From: Heterocephalus glaber
Lineage: Eukaryota > Chordata > Mammalia > Rodentia > Bathyergidae
DNA: 64,000 nt
Reading direction: 5' to 3'
Assembly: GCF_000247695.1 (NCBI RefSeq)
Contig: NW_004624734.1
Coordinates: forward strand, 15,352,946-15,416,945
The translations under genes and the position numbers were made by a program. The notes below the pieces were generated by a model. That model was given only the letters and a program-made list of their open reading frames with translations, was not told the DNA's origin and did no database searches. Below, piece after piece: positions 11,270 through 21,368 of the stretch (position 1 is the stretch's first letter; each line of letters opens with the position of its first letter).

Positions 11270-13260
11270 AGAAAAAAGTGGCTTTTTAAAAAACATATTC
11301 AGTTATGATTGATAAGGAAAAATTACATATATAAATATGAAGGGTACAGCAAAACTAGTAACTTCAGGGCAATATCTATCCTAAATGTTTAAATTAAAAA
11401 TAGGACAGGTAAAAAATAAATGAGTTAATCACCCAGTTGAAAAGATAAAGAACAACAGCATAACCAGATCACAAAAGGAGAAAGTAAAGATGAAAGCAAA
11501 AATCAACTAAAAAAGAAAAATGAATTCAGTCATAAATGCTGGATTTTTGCAATGACTAGTAACATAGAGAAACTTTGGGAAGAACTTGGGGGGCAGCATT
11601 TTGAGGAAAGACAGCTATCATATTAGTGAAACAAATATTGATAAAGAAAATACACAAAATTTTATACATAAGATGATTTAAAAATGTAGAGATACAGTTT
11701 TCTCAGACTGTTCATAGTTTTTACGCTGTTTTAACCAAAACTCATTAGTCACACATACATGTATGTATATGTGTAAGTTAACAAGATAATTCAAAATACT
11801 ATATAAAAATTGAAAGATCTATGATGCTTCAGAGAATGAAAAAATTGTAACGAGACATGAAATTTGTAGAGTATTGAAGCAACTACGGACTCTCTCTTAC
11901 ACAAATACACAAATGGATGACATAAGAGAAAGAGAAAGCTAACCCTACAGTGACACTTAATTTTAGACAAAGGTAGAATTTCAGGGTAATGGCAGAAAGA
12001 AATTTTAGTAAATATTTAGCAACAATTTGATATCTAGAGTGCAAGGGAGATACCATATATAAAAGGAATAATACCACAAAGATCATAAATCATATCTCAT
12101 ATGTTTAAAAAGCTATGTACAACTTTTACAACCATTAGAAATAGCTCTTCATAATTAGGGTAAGTAACCATTTTTTATTAAATAAACACAAGTCACAATA
12201 GAAACAATCAATAAATTTGATTACATTTATAGTTACAATTTGGGAGTTATTACAGCTAAGCGAGTGATAAAGCAAACCATGTAGGAAGAAAGGCTACACA
12301 GTACAAATATGCAAAACAAAAATTTACAATGACTACAAAAAACAACCTTATAACTCAGTAAGCAAAAGAAACCACAAATAGAAAAATGGGATAAAGAGAC
12401 CAGGTATTAGTAATAATTTTAAAAAATACAGATTCTTTAATAACACATTTATTCTCTGGAAAAACTAAAAACATTGTTTAATGAAATCAAAACAAAAAAA
12501 CTAGACTAGTAGATGTGGGTGAAAATATTGAATATTAACAACATTTATATATTCTGCTGAGTGTACAAATTTACCCATACAGTTCATCATTTATCTACTA
12601 AGTTATATTTTAGACATAACTTATGATCCTAAATTTCATTCTCAGCATCACTCTAGAGAAATATGTGTGGATATATCCAAGAAGACATGTGCAACAATTC
12701 ATGTGGATGTCCCTCCTAACAGCTCTAAAGTGGAACCAGTTCAGATTTCTATCAGATAAATTCAAAGTGGTATATATTCATACCACAATGCAACATTAGC
12801 TAGAAATAAAAATGAAGAAACTACACTTATATGGCAAAACAAGGATGAATCCTTCCAACTTGTTATTCAAAAGAAGCCAGACACAAAATAGTACTTTATT
12901 TTCCAAGAATAAAATATCAAAAGCAGTCAAAACTGTACTACATTACTAGAGCATGCTAGGCTGAGGATTTAGCTCAGTGGTTCCGCTGCCTGCCCTGCAA
13001 GCGCAAGGACCTGAGTTTGATCCCCAGGACAAAAACAAAAAACAAACAAATAAAGAAAAAACATTACTAGAGGATGCTTAGAAAGGAACAACAACAAGGA
13101 AATGATTATGAAGAAAAGCAGCAGATTGATGCCTACCTTCGGGGAAAAGGAGACTGAATGGAGGTATTTGGGGAGCTTCTCAGGAGAAAGCTTCTTCCTA
13201 TTTATTTGTGATTATATTATAATATCATAGGCAGCTGCACATTTATATGTTAAATACCTT
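11270..13260 (+). mobile_element. Probable ancient L1 (fragmented)
   Basis: Scattered segments resemble L1 ORF2 and 3' regions in the plus direction, for example AACCAGATCACAAAAGGAG, AAAAATGGGATAAAGAGACC and CCACAATGCAACATTAGCTAG (the last in the position of the usual GGAATATTATTCAGCCATAAA-type segment). Highly diverged, with no usable reading frame. Boundaries are guesses; a database comparison would settle family and extent. Confidence 0.45.
12958..13060 (+). mobile_element. ID SINE with 18-bp target-site duplication
   Basis: Carries GGATTTAGCTCAGTGGTTCC (A-box), GAGTTTGATCC (B-box) and an A-rich tail of the form (AAAAACAAAAAACAAAC). ACATTACTAGAGCATGCT at 12940-12957 and ACATTACTAGAGGATGCT at 13061-13078 form an 18-bp duplication with one mismatch, so the edges are exact. 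Confidence 0.96.
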
Positions 13261-14654
13261 ACTGGATGTTATATTTTCAGTAAAATAATGTTTTAGAAAA
13301 ATCGTAGAGACTTAATGAATCTGAAAGAAGATTCAAGGTAGTTTTTTAAAAAGAAAAACCTTGTAATAATATACTGTTAATTAAGACAATGTGATGTTTA
13401 AGCAAGAAAAGAGTATTAAACAGTGGAACAGAATAGTGAGCTGGAAAGCAGCTTCATGTCATGAGAATTGTATAAATAAAAGAGGGAGAATAAAAAATTC
13501 ATGGAGGACGGAATGCATTGTCTAACACATGTAGGTAAAAATTATATTTATGTTGAAAATCGTAACTCTAACACCAAGCGAAAGATGAAGCTCCATATAG
13601 ATTGAGCACTAAGATACAAGAGGAGAAAATGAACATTTGTTTTTAAAAAGAATAAATGTTACCTCAGTACATGGGAGCATTTGTTAAACAAATACAAAGT
13701 CGTGGCCTACCAACAAATACTAATAATGTTGACTAACATTAACTTATTAAACAACTGACTGAAATTTCATCCCAATATTACTACAGCTCCCAATAGTTAT
13801 TTTTCTTTTCATCTCTCTTTGTGCTCTGTGAATCCCTGCTTAACATTTCTCATCTCAACATCTTTCTATTTCCCCAGAGAGATTTGGAATGGAACCTTTA
13901 TGATTTGTTTTTTAAAAACAGACTTTTTGCTTCCAAACTACCAATTTTCAGGTTGTATTCTTTTCTAGTTGATCTATTATTTTGTGTGAAATGTTTGCTC
14001 AAATGTTTATCAAGCCAGATGCAATTTTGCAAACCTTGGTTAGATCATTGTGGATTTCTTTGTTATCCAGTGGGGGGAAAATGTCTGACTTCTCTCCATT
14101 TCTTTTCCATGGTAGGGCTTTAGAGGTTGAATTGTTTCAGTTGAGGTGAGCTAAACTTCTGTGACAACTATTATGTAATTCCTGAAGCCTGGGTGCTTTG
14201 GACCACAGCTGTCTCAAGGCAAAATTTTTAAGGGAGGTTTTATGTTGCTAACACTGCCTTAGGCAATTTCCACTGTATTTCCCATGTTACTTTTCTAAGT
14301 ATCTGTATTACTTTTTCAGAAAAAAGTCAACAATACTCCAAATTGACAAATGAACTGAAGTAAACTTATATGTCCCCAAGTATCTGGGTCACATAAGAGA
14401 TGGATGGGTAGATAATCATTCTGGGTTTTTAAACATCATTGCAAGTTAACTCAGCATATACTTACAATAAATACTCGAATTTTTGAAATACCTTCATTAT
14501 TTCTTTCACTGAAGATAAACTCATACTCCATTTTGTGCAATGTATTAATCATACTTTCATTTAACGGACTTTAAGAAATGAGGAATAATCAAATGAAAAG
14601 ATGTCATTCAAAAATAATATATTAATCTGGAAGAAACTGGAGTTTGGCATCAAC
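13261..14654. other. Intergenic DNA, no gene recognised
   Basis: An ORF of 100 codons at 13821-14123 (plus) is hydrophobic and low-complexity-like in composition, with no recognisable domain. It is most likely chance. Nothing else is supported. Confidence 0.45.
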
Positions 14655-15255
14655 AAGGGGAAACAAAAGAAAGCAAGGAAGTATGCAAACATGAAGAGGA
14701 TGCTTAGTCTCAGAGATGAGGAACTCAAAGAAAAGGATAGATTCAAACCTAAAAAGAAAAAAAAGAAAGATCCCAGTGCTCTAAAGGAAAGAGAAGTCCC
14801 CCAACATCCTTCCTGCTTATTCTTCCAATGTAATACACAGCTGGGCCCACCTTATCATATCCTGTTGATACCAAATTTATCAACTTTTCCATCAAAGCCA
14901 AATTGGACTTAGTACAATCAATGAAGGACTATCTGTACACCAAGTGTACCCCTGGTATAACTGATTGTGTAATGGCTGAAACTGAGAAATTGGGACAGAA
15001 GTATCGAGTGCCTCTAAGGATTGCCAAGGATCCATGATTTGAAAGATTACCTTGCACACATAAAGAGACCTATGCAGATGACTGCTTAGTGCAGAGAGTA
15101 ACTCAGCACAAGGGTTATATTGTGGCCACGGTTGACCAGGACCTTAAGTGGAGAATTTGGAAGATCCCTGGAGTTCCTATCATGTACATTTCTAACCACA
15201 GATACAACATCACATCGAGCAGATGCCATATGATAATGGAGCCCCTTGGTTCTAA
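14655..15255 (+). pseudogene. FCF1: Processed pseudogene of FCF1 (UTP24), rRNA-processing PIN nuclease
   Basis: The functional FCF1 protein (198 residues) is a PIN-domain endonuclease of the nucleolar small-subunit processome that cleaves pre-18S rRNA. This copy is intronless and collinear with the whole coding sequence. It starts GKQKKARKYANMKRMLSLRD, passes through KEREVPQHPSCLFF and NTQLGPPYHIL, and later reads KIPGVPIMYISNHRYN. Lesions seen: the start codon is AAG (14655-14657); one base is missing in CCTG(G)TTGATACC near 14862, just at the catalytic DTN motif; AGA has become TGA at 15035-15037; and ACATC is tandemly duplicated near 15210. The span of 601 bp equals 597 - 1 + 5, so those indels account for the length exactly. 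3' UTR-like sequence seems to continue to about 15440. No poly(A) or clear target duplication is visible. Confidence 0.95.
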
Positions 15256-15479
15256 TTCTTACAGGACAAACGTTCCTTTGCCAGCCTCTGACCAACTTCC
15301 TGTTTTTAGTTCATTGAACATGCTATAATGAGAATTATTATTCACCTATTTGCTCTATTATCAGCCAACATCACTTTTTGATGCTTTTTGAAAATGGTAA
15401 TTTGACTACTTTAAAATTTTTTGCATCTTTTTATAAATCAGGTGCTCCAATGGTTGTGCACAGGGTTTGATTTACTCAA

Positions 15480-15587
15480 CAAATATTTATTAAGTTTATG
15501 CTAGGTACTTATTGAGGCATTCTCCTGTCCTCAAGACACTTATATAGAAGAGAAAAACATATAAATGAATAAATACCATAAAATAAA
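15480..15587. mobile_element. L2/MIR-age repeat fragment
   Basis: ACTCAACAAATATTTATTAAG...TGCTAGGTACTTATTGAGGCA...CCTCAAGACACTTATATAG resembles the widespread ancient element reading CAACAAATATTTATTGAGC...CTAGGCACTG...GCTTACA. Family call is tentative. Confidence 0.45.
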
Positions 15588-15725
15588 TCGGGTGTGGTGG
15601 TACGCCCCTGTAATGCTAGCACTTGGGATGATCACCACAAGATGTAGGCCAGACTGGGCTACAGAGTGAGTTCAAGGACAGCCTGGATTACATAGTGAGA
15701 CCCTGTCTCAAAAAAACAAAATGAA
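15588..15725 (+). mobile_element. B1 SINE
   Basis: Begins CGGGTGTGGTGGTACGCCCCTGTAA, then AGCACTTGGGATGATCACC, the internally duplicated segment (CCAGACTGGGCTACAGAGTGA and GACAGCCTGGATTACATAGTGA), and ends GACCCTGTCTCAAAAAAAC. The two similar ~29-bp blocks are the diagnostic B1 internal duplication. Confidence 0.93.
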
Positions 15726-16251
15726 AACAAAGGGAATATGGCTTCCCCTTAATAGGAAAACCCCAGACGGATGTGTGAATCATTTTCACTCTTATGCCAT
15801 TGGCTACAAGTTCTAGCTACAGGAGAGGCTGGGATAGAGTATCCAGTCCAAGGATCCAGCTGGAAACATGGATGGTCTCTTACTGCAGAAAAGGGGGGTG
15901 TGAGTACTCCAGGGTTTTTGTTTGCCTGGAGACATATGGTCACATGGTGTGACTGTATTTGACCTGTTCAGAGGACTTTCAGGACATTTTTATGAGTAAA
16001 ACATAGGAAAATTCATGGGGAGATATGGCATATACCCTCATCTGAGAGAGGGCCTTATCTGGCATTTCAAAGGATTTGGACTTGATCCTGAGAATTCTAA
16101 AATAACAGGCAGAATCTAAATACTATAAAAAGATTGATAAGTTTGAATGTATTAAAATTATAGATTTCTGTGCAAGTCACTTTGCTCCTTTAAGTGAGAA
16201 GCAACTAATCAAAAGATTTTCCAGCATTCAGAGGTATGGAGAAATGGTTAC

Positions 16252-16500
16252 TCATTTAAAAAAAAATTTTTAACTTTATTTTTCATTAATACCTATTTGT
16301 CATACATATTGATCACATATATCGTAGGGAATTTGTTCCTGTACATAATATATCTTAATTCTTTTCTCATTCCTCTCCCCTCCCTTCAATCCTTCTTCCC
16401 CTCCCCATTTACACAAGCTTTGTTTCCATTTTTTTCCTTCTATTCTCTGTAGGTACTTATGTTGATAACAAGTGCAAGCAGGCATAACCATTTTAGACTG
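16252..16500 (-). mobile_element. L1 3' UTR end, antisense
   Basis: On the minus strand this gives a purine-rich tract (complement of CCTCTCCCCTCCCTTC at 16371-16400), then ACAAATTCCCTAC and ATTAATGAAAAATAAAGTTAAAAA. The order and motifs match the L1 3' end at 19545-19736 (purine tract, ACAATTCCCTAC, ACTAATAAAAATTAAAG). Confidence 0.6.
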
Positions 16501-16868
16501 CTGTTTGACAGGACCCATTAAATTAAAAATTCCTGCTAACCTGTCCCCAATTCTATATCATATAGGTGATTTACTTTAAAATATCTTTGTATAGACAATA
16601 TGATATATATGTGTAAAGAAATATTCACATTACAAGAAGTATCATATGAAAATGTTTATTGCACAACTATTTATAATAAAGAAAAATTAAAAACAACCTT
16701 TAAATGTCCATCAAAAGTGACTTAACTATGGCATGTTGTAAGCATTTAAAAAGAATGAAGTACATTTAGAAAGGGCTGAAAAGGACTTAAACAGACAAAG
16801 AAAATATTCAAATGGCCACAAGGCAGATGAATAGATGCTAATTATTAGGAAAATGCAAACCAGAATGA

Positions 16869-16996
16869 CCAACCCTCTTCTGGAGGCTAAAGGAAGCTGA
16901 GGCAGGATGATCAAGAATTTGAGGTCAGCCTGGGCTACATAGTAAGCCTCTGTCTCAAGAAAGAGGAGGGGAGGGACGGAGTGGGGGCAGAAAGAT
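16869..16996 (+). mobile_element. B1 SINE inside old L1
   Basis: Right part of B1: CTGAGGCAGGATGATCAAG, GAGGTCAGCCTGGGCTACAT, AGCCTCTGTCTCAAGAAAG, with a purine-rich tail. The 5' end is truncated. CAGAATGA at 16861-16868 and 16997-17004 is a probable target-site duplication of L1 sequence. Confidence 0.85.
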
Positions 16997-17210
16997 CAGA
17001 ATGAGATACTATCTCGCACCCCTTAGGATGGCTGCAGTAAAAAAGATGACAAGGATTTGTACAACTTTGAACCCTTGTGCATCGTTAGGAGTGTAAAATG
17101 GTACAACTACTACACTATACAAAACAGTATGCCAGTTCCTCAAAAATGAGATTATTATATGCTCTAGCAGTTATACTTCTGGGTATCCAAAATAATTAAA
17201 GGCAGAAGTT

Positions 17211-17377
17211 TTAAATTTTTTTCATTTTAATTTTTTTGTTCTTTGAGACAAGATCTCACTACATAGGCCATACCACCCTAGAACTTGCTAGGTAGGTAGC
17301 CCAGGCTGGCCTCGAGTTCAGGACCCCCCTTGCCTCAGCCTCCCGAGAGGTGAGACCCATATGCCACCATACCTAGC
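17211..17377 (-). mobile_element. B1 SINE inside old L1, antisense
   Basis: Antisense B1 landmarks: TTTGAGACAAGATCTCACTA, AGCCCAGGCTGGCCTCGAG, TGCCTCAGCCTCCCGAGAGG, GCCACCATACC. The surrounding GGCAGAAGTTT and AGCAAGAACTT are an imperfect duplication of the same L1 segment. Confidence 0.85.
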
Positions 17378-17679
17378 AAAAGCAAGAACTTGAAAATATA
17401 TTTGTGAGTAGACTAACCTAATAGCTGTCTTCACCTCTCCTTTCTATCTGAGTCCACAATGGCCCTCCTCAGTCTGTATACCTCAATATATATCTTTATC
17501 AATGGGTTTAATGCCATTATATTGTAACTATTGTCCTAATTTCTTATCTTCTCCAACTAGGTTATGAGGTCTTTGATGCCAGAGACTATGCTTTCTTTAT
17601 TCTTCTTAGTTTTTCTAGTTCATACAAGGGTCTTAGCACAGCACTATCTCAGAGAACCACATTTAATTTAAAATTTTCA

Positions 17680-17790
17680 AACTGAGGAAGGAGGATCACT
17701 ATGAGTTCAAGACCAGCCTGGGCTACATAGTGAGTTCAAAACCTAAACTACATAGCAAGACCTTTTCTTAAAAACAAAACAAAACAAAAT
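17680..17790 (+). mobile_element. B1 SINE, 5'-truncated
   Basis: Reads GGAGGATCACTATGAGTTC, AAGACCAGCCTGGGCTACAT, a second similar block, then AGCAAGACCTTTTCTTAAAA and an A-rich (AAAAC)n tail. Confidence 0.85.
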
Positions 17791-17893
17791 TTTCTTTCTA
17801 GTAACAACAGTTTAAAAAGTAAAGAGAAACAGGAGAAATCAATATATCTTAATCCAATTTATTTTCAACTTGTAATCAATTAAAAATTAATGA

Positions 17894-17972
17894 GGGCTAG
17901 GGATTTAGCTTAGTGGTGCCATGTCTTTCTTGCAAGCCCAAGGCCCTGAGTTTAACCTGGTACTGGAAAAAA
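17894..17972 (+). mobile_element. ID SINE, diverged
   Basis: GGGCTAGGGATTTAGCTTAG head, GCCCTGAGTTTAACCTGGTAC B-box region and short A-tail. More substitutions than the neighbouring ID copies, so probably older. Confidence 0.85.
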
Positions 17973-17981
17973 ATTAATGAA

Positions 17982-18080
17982 ACTTTGTTTGTTTGAGACA
18001 GGGTCCGACTATATAGTGTAGGCTGGTCTTGAACGCACTTTGTAGCCCAGTCTAGCCTCAAACTCACAGATATTAATGTA
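17982..18080 (-). mobile_element. B1 SINE fragment, antisense
   Basis: TTTGAGACAGGGTCCGACTA, GTGTAGGCTGGTCTTGAACG, AGCCCAGTCTAGCCTCAAAC: 3' half of B1 with the internal duplication, antisense. Confidence 0.8.
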
Positions 18081-18109
18081 TGGGTTTACTTACAAGAGAC
18101 ATCTAGAGT

Positions 18110-18230
18110 CCAGGTAGAGTGACACTTGCCTGTAATCAGGCACGAGGATCACCATGAGTTTGAGGTCAGCCTGGGCTACATAATGAGTCCAAGGCTAACG
18201 TGGACTACAAAGAGAGACCCAGTCTTGAAA
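18110..18230 (+). mobile_element. B1 SINE, sense
   Basis: CCAGGTAGAGTGACACTTGC, GAGGATCACCATGAGTTTGA, GGTCAGCCTGGGCTACATAA, a second duplicated block and AGAGACCCAGTCTTG. Its tail has grown into the adjoining GAAA repeat. Confidence 0.85.
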
Positions 18231-18252
18231 GAAAGAAAGAAAAAAAGAAGGA

Positions 18253-18283
<31 letters not shown>
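18226..18283 (+). repeat. (GAAA)n microsatellite grown from a B1 tail
   Basis: About 14 near-perfect GAAA units directly after the B1 body, with one AAAAAAG interruption. Confidence 0.95.
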
Positions 18284-18530
18284 GCATCTAGAGTAATTAA
18301 ATGTACAGTATTAACAAAGTAGAAATATGGTAGCCAGAGGCTGGAAGGGGGACACTTGGAAGTGTATAAGGACATGGATTTCAGTTTTACAAGATGATAA
18401 GAATTCTGCAGAACTGATTGTACAGTAACATGTGCTTGAAGTTGCTGAACTGTATGCTTTAAAATGGGTAAGATGGAAATTCTATGTGTATTTTACCACA
18501 AATAATAACATTGATAATAAATGAGGTAGA

Positions 18531-18690
18531 AGCCAGGTGTAATTGTCCACATCTATAATTCTAGGTAGCCAGGAGGCTGAGGCAGGAGTATCACAAGTTA
18601 AAAAAAAATTTTTTTAAGGGCTAGGGTAGAGCAGTTGCCTGGCACACACAAAGCCTTGAGTTCAATACCCAGTTTTGCAATCAAGCAATC
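18531..18690 (+). mobile_element. B1-ID dimeric SINE (B1-dID-like)
   Basis: The left monomer is the B1 head (AGCCAGGTGTAATTGTCCAC...AGGAGGCTGAGGCAGGAG). After an A/T linker, the right monomer is ID-related (AAGGGCTAGGGTAGAGCAG...GAGTTCAATACCCAG). B1 followed by an ID-like monomer is the order of the rodent B1-dID SINE. The copy at 24816 shows the same order. Confidence 0.65.
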
Positions 18691-18728
18691 AATCAATGAG
18701 ATTGAACTACATTAAATAGAAATAACTG

Positions 18729-18812
18729 GGCTGGGGAGTTAGCTCAGTGACACAGCACCTGCCTCAGAAGCACAGGATCCTGAGTTCAATCCCTGGTACC
18801 GAAAAAAAAAAA
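18729..18812 (+). mobile_element. ID SINE with 8-bp target-site duplication
   Basis: GGCTGGGGAGTTAGCTCAGTG head, GAGTTCAATCCCTGGTACC and an A13 tail. AATAACTG at 18721-18728 recurs at 18813-18820. Confidence 0.94.
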
Positions 18813-18986
18813 AATAACTGACCCATTAAGAGGAAAAAGCAAATTGTAAACAGGTACAGTGTGATTTCTGTTTTAAGTTTCAAAATCTCAAAAACATATA
18901 ATTGTATATAGGACTATCTCACAGGTTTGCTCTCTGGTGGGAGAATTGTCAAGTAATAAATACAAGCTTTAAAACTGAGAGATCAT

Positions 18987-19071
18987 GGGTTGGGGATTTA
19001 GCTCAGTGGTTCTGCCACCTGCCTCGCAAATGCAAGGTCCCAAGTTCGATCCCTGGTACCAAAAAAAAACC
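18987..19071 (+). mobile_element. ID SINE with 16-bp target-site duplication
   Basis: GGGTTGGGGATTTAGCTCAG head with intact A-box and B-box (AGTTCGATCC), then CTGGTACC and an A-tail. AAAACTGAGAGATCAT at 18971-18986 and AAAATTGAGAAATCAT at 19072-19087 match at 14 of 16 positions. Confidence 0.95.
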
Positions 19072-19445
19072 AAAATTGAGAAATCATATCTGCCAACACA
19101 TTGGAAGAGGCTACCTGGGCTTTGTGTTCATATATATCACCAAGCCTAATCCTAAATAATACAGCATGGATGTCTCCTAAACCAACAGAGAAGAAATGGA
19201 AATGGGAACCTCAATTATTTTAAAAGCAGAATTTCTCAAAATATATTAAACTGCACCAGTAGAGATCTTTATATTTCATTGTGTGATTTATTTTTAACTA
19301 AAAGAAAAAAACTGCAAAAGATTAGGAGGGAAGAATAAACATTGGGAAATAGAAAATAATGCAAGATGGTAAGAAGAAGTCCAAACATACAGAAGTCATG
19401 ATGAATGTGACTAGATTAAATCTGCTTATTAAAATTAATCCTCAA

Positions 19446-19530
19446 GGGCCAGGATTTAGTTCAGTGATTCCACTGCCTGCCTTGCAACCACAGGGTCCCG
19501 AGTTTGATCCCCAGTACCCCCCCAAAAAAA
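19446..19530 (+). mobile_element. ID SINE with 12-bp target-site duplication
   Basis: GGGCCAGGATTTAGTTCAGT head, CCGAGTTTGATCCCCAGTAC and a short C7A7 tail. ATTAATCCTCAA at 19434-19445 and ATTAATGCTCAA at 19531-19542 flank it. Confidence 0.95.
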
Positions 19531-19544
19531 ATTAATGCTCAAAA

Positions 19545-19736
19545 ATAAAAGATAATAGGAAACAGGGAGATAGATCTTTTCGACATGGAAAGGAGATCAA
19601 GAGATGGAGGGAGGGGGAAGAATGTAGAAAGAATGAAGATATGCAATGTGCATGTACAATTCCCTACACTGAATGCAATCATTAAGTACTGCAGGTGTGT
19701 ACTAATAAAAATTAAAGTTAGCATGCTCAAGAAAAA
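19545..19736 (+). mobile_element. L1 3' UTR end
   Basis: Purine-rich tract (GAGATGGAGGGAGGGGGAAG at 19591-19610), then ACAATTCCCTACACTG and GTGTACTAATAAAAATTAAAG before an A-rich end. This is the same layout as the other L1 3' ends in the window, but diverged from the 8.4 and 44.5 kb family. Confidence 0.6.
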
Positions 19737-19739
19737 AAT

Positions 19740-20979
19740 AATATATTAAAAGCATGATAAAAAAACTATATTTAAGTATATTTTCTGTTCTCTAAGTCAC
19801 TGGCTCCAAAAGGAATGTGATATTGAACCCTTAAACAAATATTATCTCCTTATTTTTACTTGCTACTAAAAATGAAACCTTAATTTTTGAGTTACAGTTA
19901 CTGTATGTCAACTTATTGGTTAGGCCATTGTGCTTGTCAAAGTTCAATAATTTATTTTAGTGTAAGAAATCCTTGAAGGATGAATAGATCTTACTGAGAT
20001 TTTGATGTGAAGACTAGCTGGGAAAATTAGTACTCATCTAATCCTTGTGTAATCCTCATGTAGACAATTTAATCTTTTTATTTACAAAATCTTCTTAACA
20101 CTGAGATTAACTATGAAGGGGATAAAGAATAAGATACCTTCTTATAATTAATATCTAGCATTTGAGGACCAATAAAAAGGATTTCTTTTTTTCTGCCCAG
20201 CTAATGGTCTTTTGCGCTCATCTAAAGGAGTACTAACAGGTACAATAATTTGAGAGTCCATAGAGCTCAGAGATGTTGGAAACCAAATGCAAAAAGGGAA
20301 AGTGAAATAGTTATTTACTGGGATACTTAGGATTTCACTACCTGCCACAGTACTCTAGATTGAGACAGGTGGATATTTGCCCTGTCCTTTCAAGACTCCT
20401 CCTAAGATTTCTGTACTCTGAATGCTTCTGGGAAACAGTACACTTAAAAATTAAGGTTGTGTGTACTAAGTGTTCTGGGATGGAATTCCACTATACAAAG
20501 CCCTTGGATATTTCTTAGTTAACAGAGAAGAATGTAACTATTCTTCACCTCTCTACATGCCATAGTCAGCATGGAATTTATGATGGTATGCTTAGTAGTT
20601 AGACAATCCTTGTATCTTTCAATAGTGGTCTTCATATTTTTAAAAAAATATTCTTCAATATTTAGTCAGTACTTCAAAAATGTTAATTGGGAGAAATCTA
20701 AATTCTTGATATAAAACAATTTTAGAAATTAAACACTATGGCGAATCATCAAAATGATATTTACTTACTACACTATTTTCTCTTGATTATGTGAATAAAA
20801 AATGCATAAACTTTTCTTGGGAAATAGTGCAACTAAACAGTACTCATCTATAATACTTTTTGTTAATTAAAATAATTCCCCTTTCCTATGCAGCATATGT
20901 TCCAAGATCCTAAGTAGATACCTGAAAATATAGATAGTACTATGTCCTATATATGATGTTTTTATTTTTTCATACTTTC
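19740..20979. other. Intergenic DNA, no gene recognised
   Basis: AT-rich, with only short ORFs without domain features. No repeat family recognised. Confidence 0.45.
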
Positions 20980-21368
20980 TGTATTAGTCAGTACTTCCAT
21001 TCCTGGGATACAATACCCAATTTAAAGTGAGAGAAGCTTAATTCACCTCATGATTTGGGGGGATTAAATCCACTGATAGCTGTCTCCAAAGCAGAAATGT
21101 CATGACATGAGGGAAGGGCATGGCAGAGCAAAGCTCCTTAACACATTCTGGAGCAAAGCTCTTTAGTACAATCCAGCCAGGACACAAAGGAGGGAAAGAG
21201 CCAGAGAGGAAAGGGGCAAGAGAGCAGACACTGGCTCTTGGTCATGCGTCCATGAGCCATCCAGACACACACAGAAACGTGCTGCAACAATATCCTAGGA
21301 GGGAACCCCAAGGCAGTCAACCCTAACCTCCACTTCCTACCCCTTGTCAACTTCATATCCAAATGGAT
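20980..21368 (-). mobile_element. MaLR LTR, left copy (3' LTR)
   Basis: Starts TGTATTAGTCAG, followed by GGGATACAATACCC (the usual GTGACAAAATACC position), GGGCATGGCAGAGCAAAGC, and ends near CTTGTCAACTTCATATCC. Compared with the right LTR it has diverged strongly, implying great age. Confidence 0.7.

Larger units (their letters stand above)
16770..17407 (+). mobile_element. Old L1 ORF2 fragment interrupted by two B1 SINEs
   Basis: Plus-strand text follows the L1 ORF2 C-terminal region: AAAAGGACTTAAACAGACA, AAATGGCCACAAGGCAGATG, ACCCCTTAGGATGGCTGC, GGAGTGTAAAATGGTACAAC, AGCAGTTATACTTCTGGGTA and finally AAGCAAGAACTTGAAAATATATTTG. Two B1 insertions (16869-16996 sense; 17211-17377 antisense) split it, and removing them restores L1 collinearity. 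Many frame breaks. Confidence 0.85.

Noticed and set aside
14601..14912. 103-codon ORF that looks like a lysine-rich protein
   Set aside because: It is the first third of the FCF1 pseudogene with 18 non-homologous upstream codons, ending after the frameshift.
16010..16135. Possible old repeat around GGATTTGGACTTGATCC
   Set aside because: Only a short resemblance to a common ancient element; not enough for a call.
18226..18283. CRISPR-like regular repeat
   Set aside because: Simple GAAA microsatellite at a B1 tail in a eukaryotic genome.
18987..19071. Possible tRNA gene (A-box and B-box present)
   Set aside because: The body does not fold as a full tRNA, and it has an A-tail and target-site duplication: an ID SINE.
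18902..19159. 85-codon ORF containing [14 protein letters not shown]
   Set aside because: It is the ID SINE read through. The same GDLAQWFC string appears in frames over other ID copies (363-475, 46458-46494).
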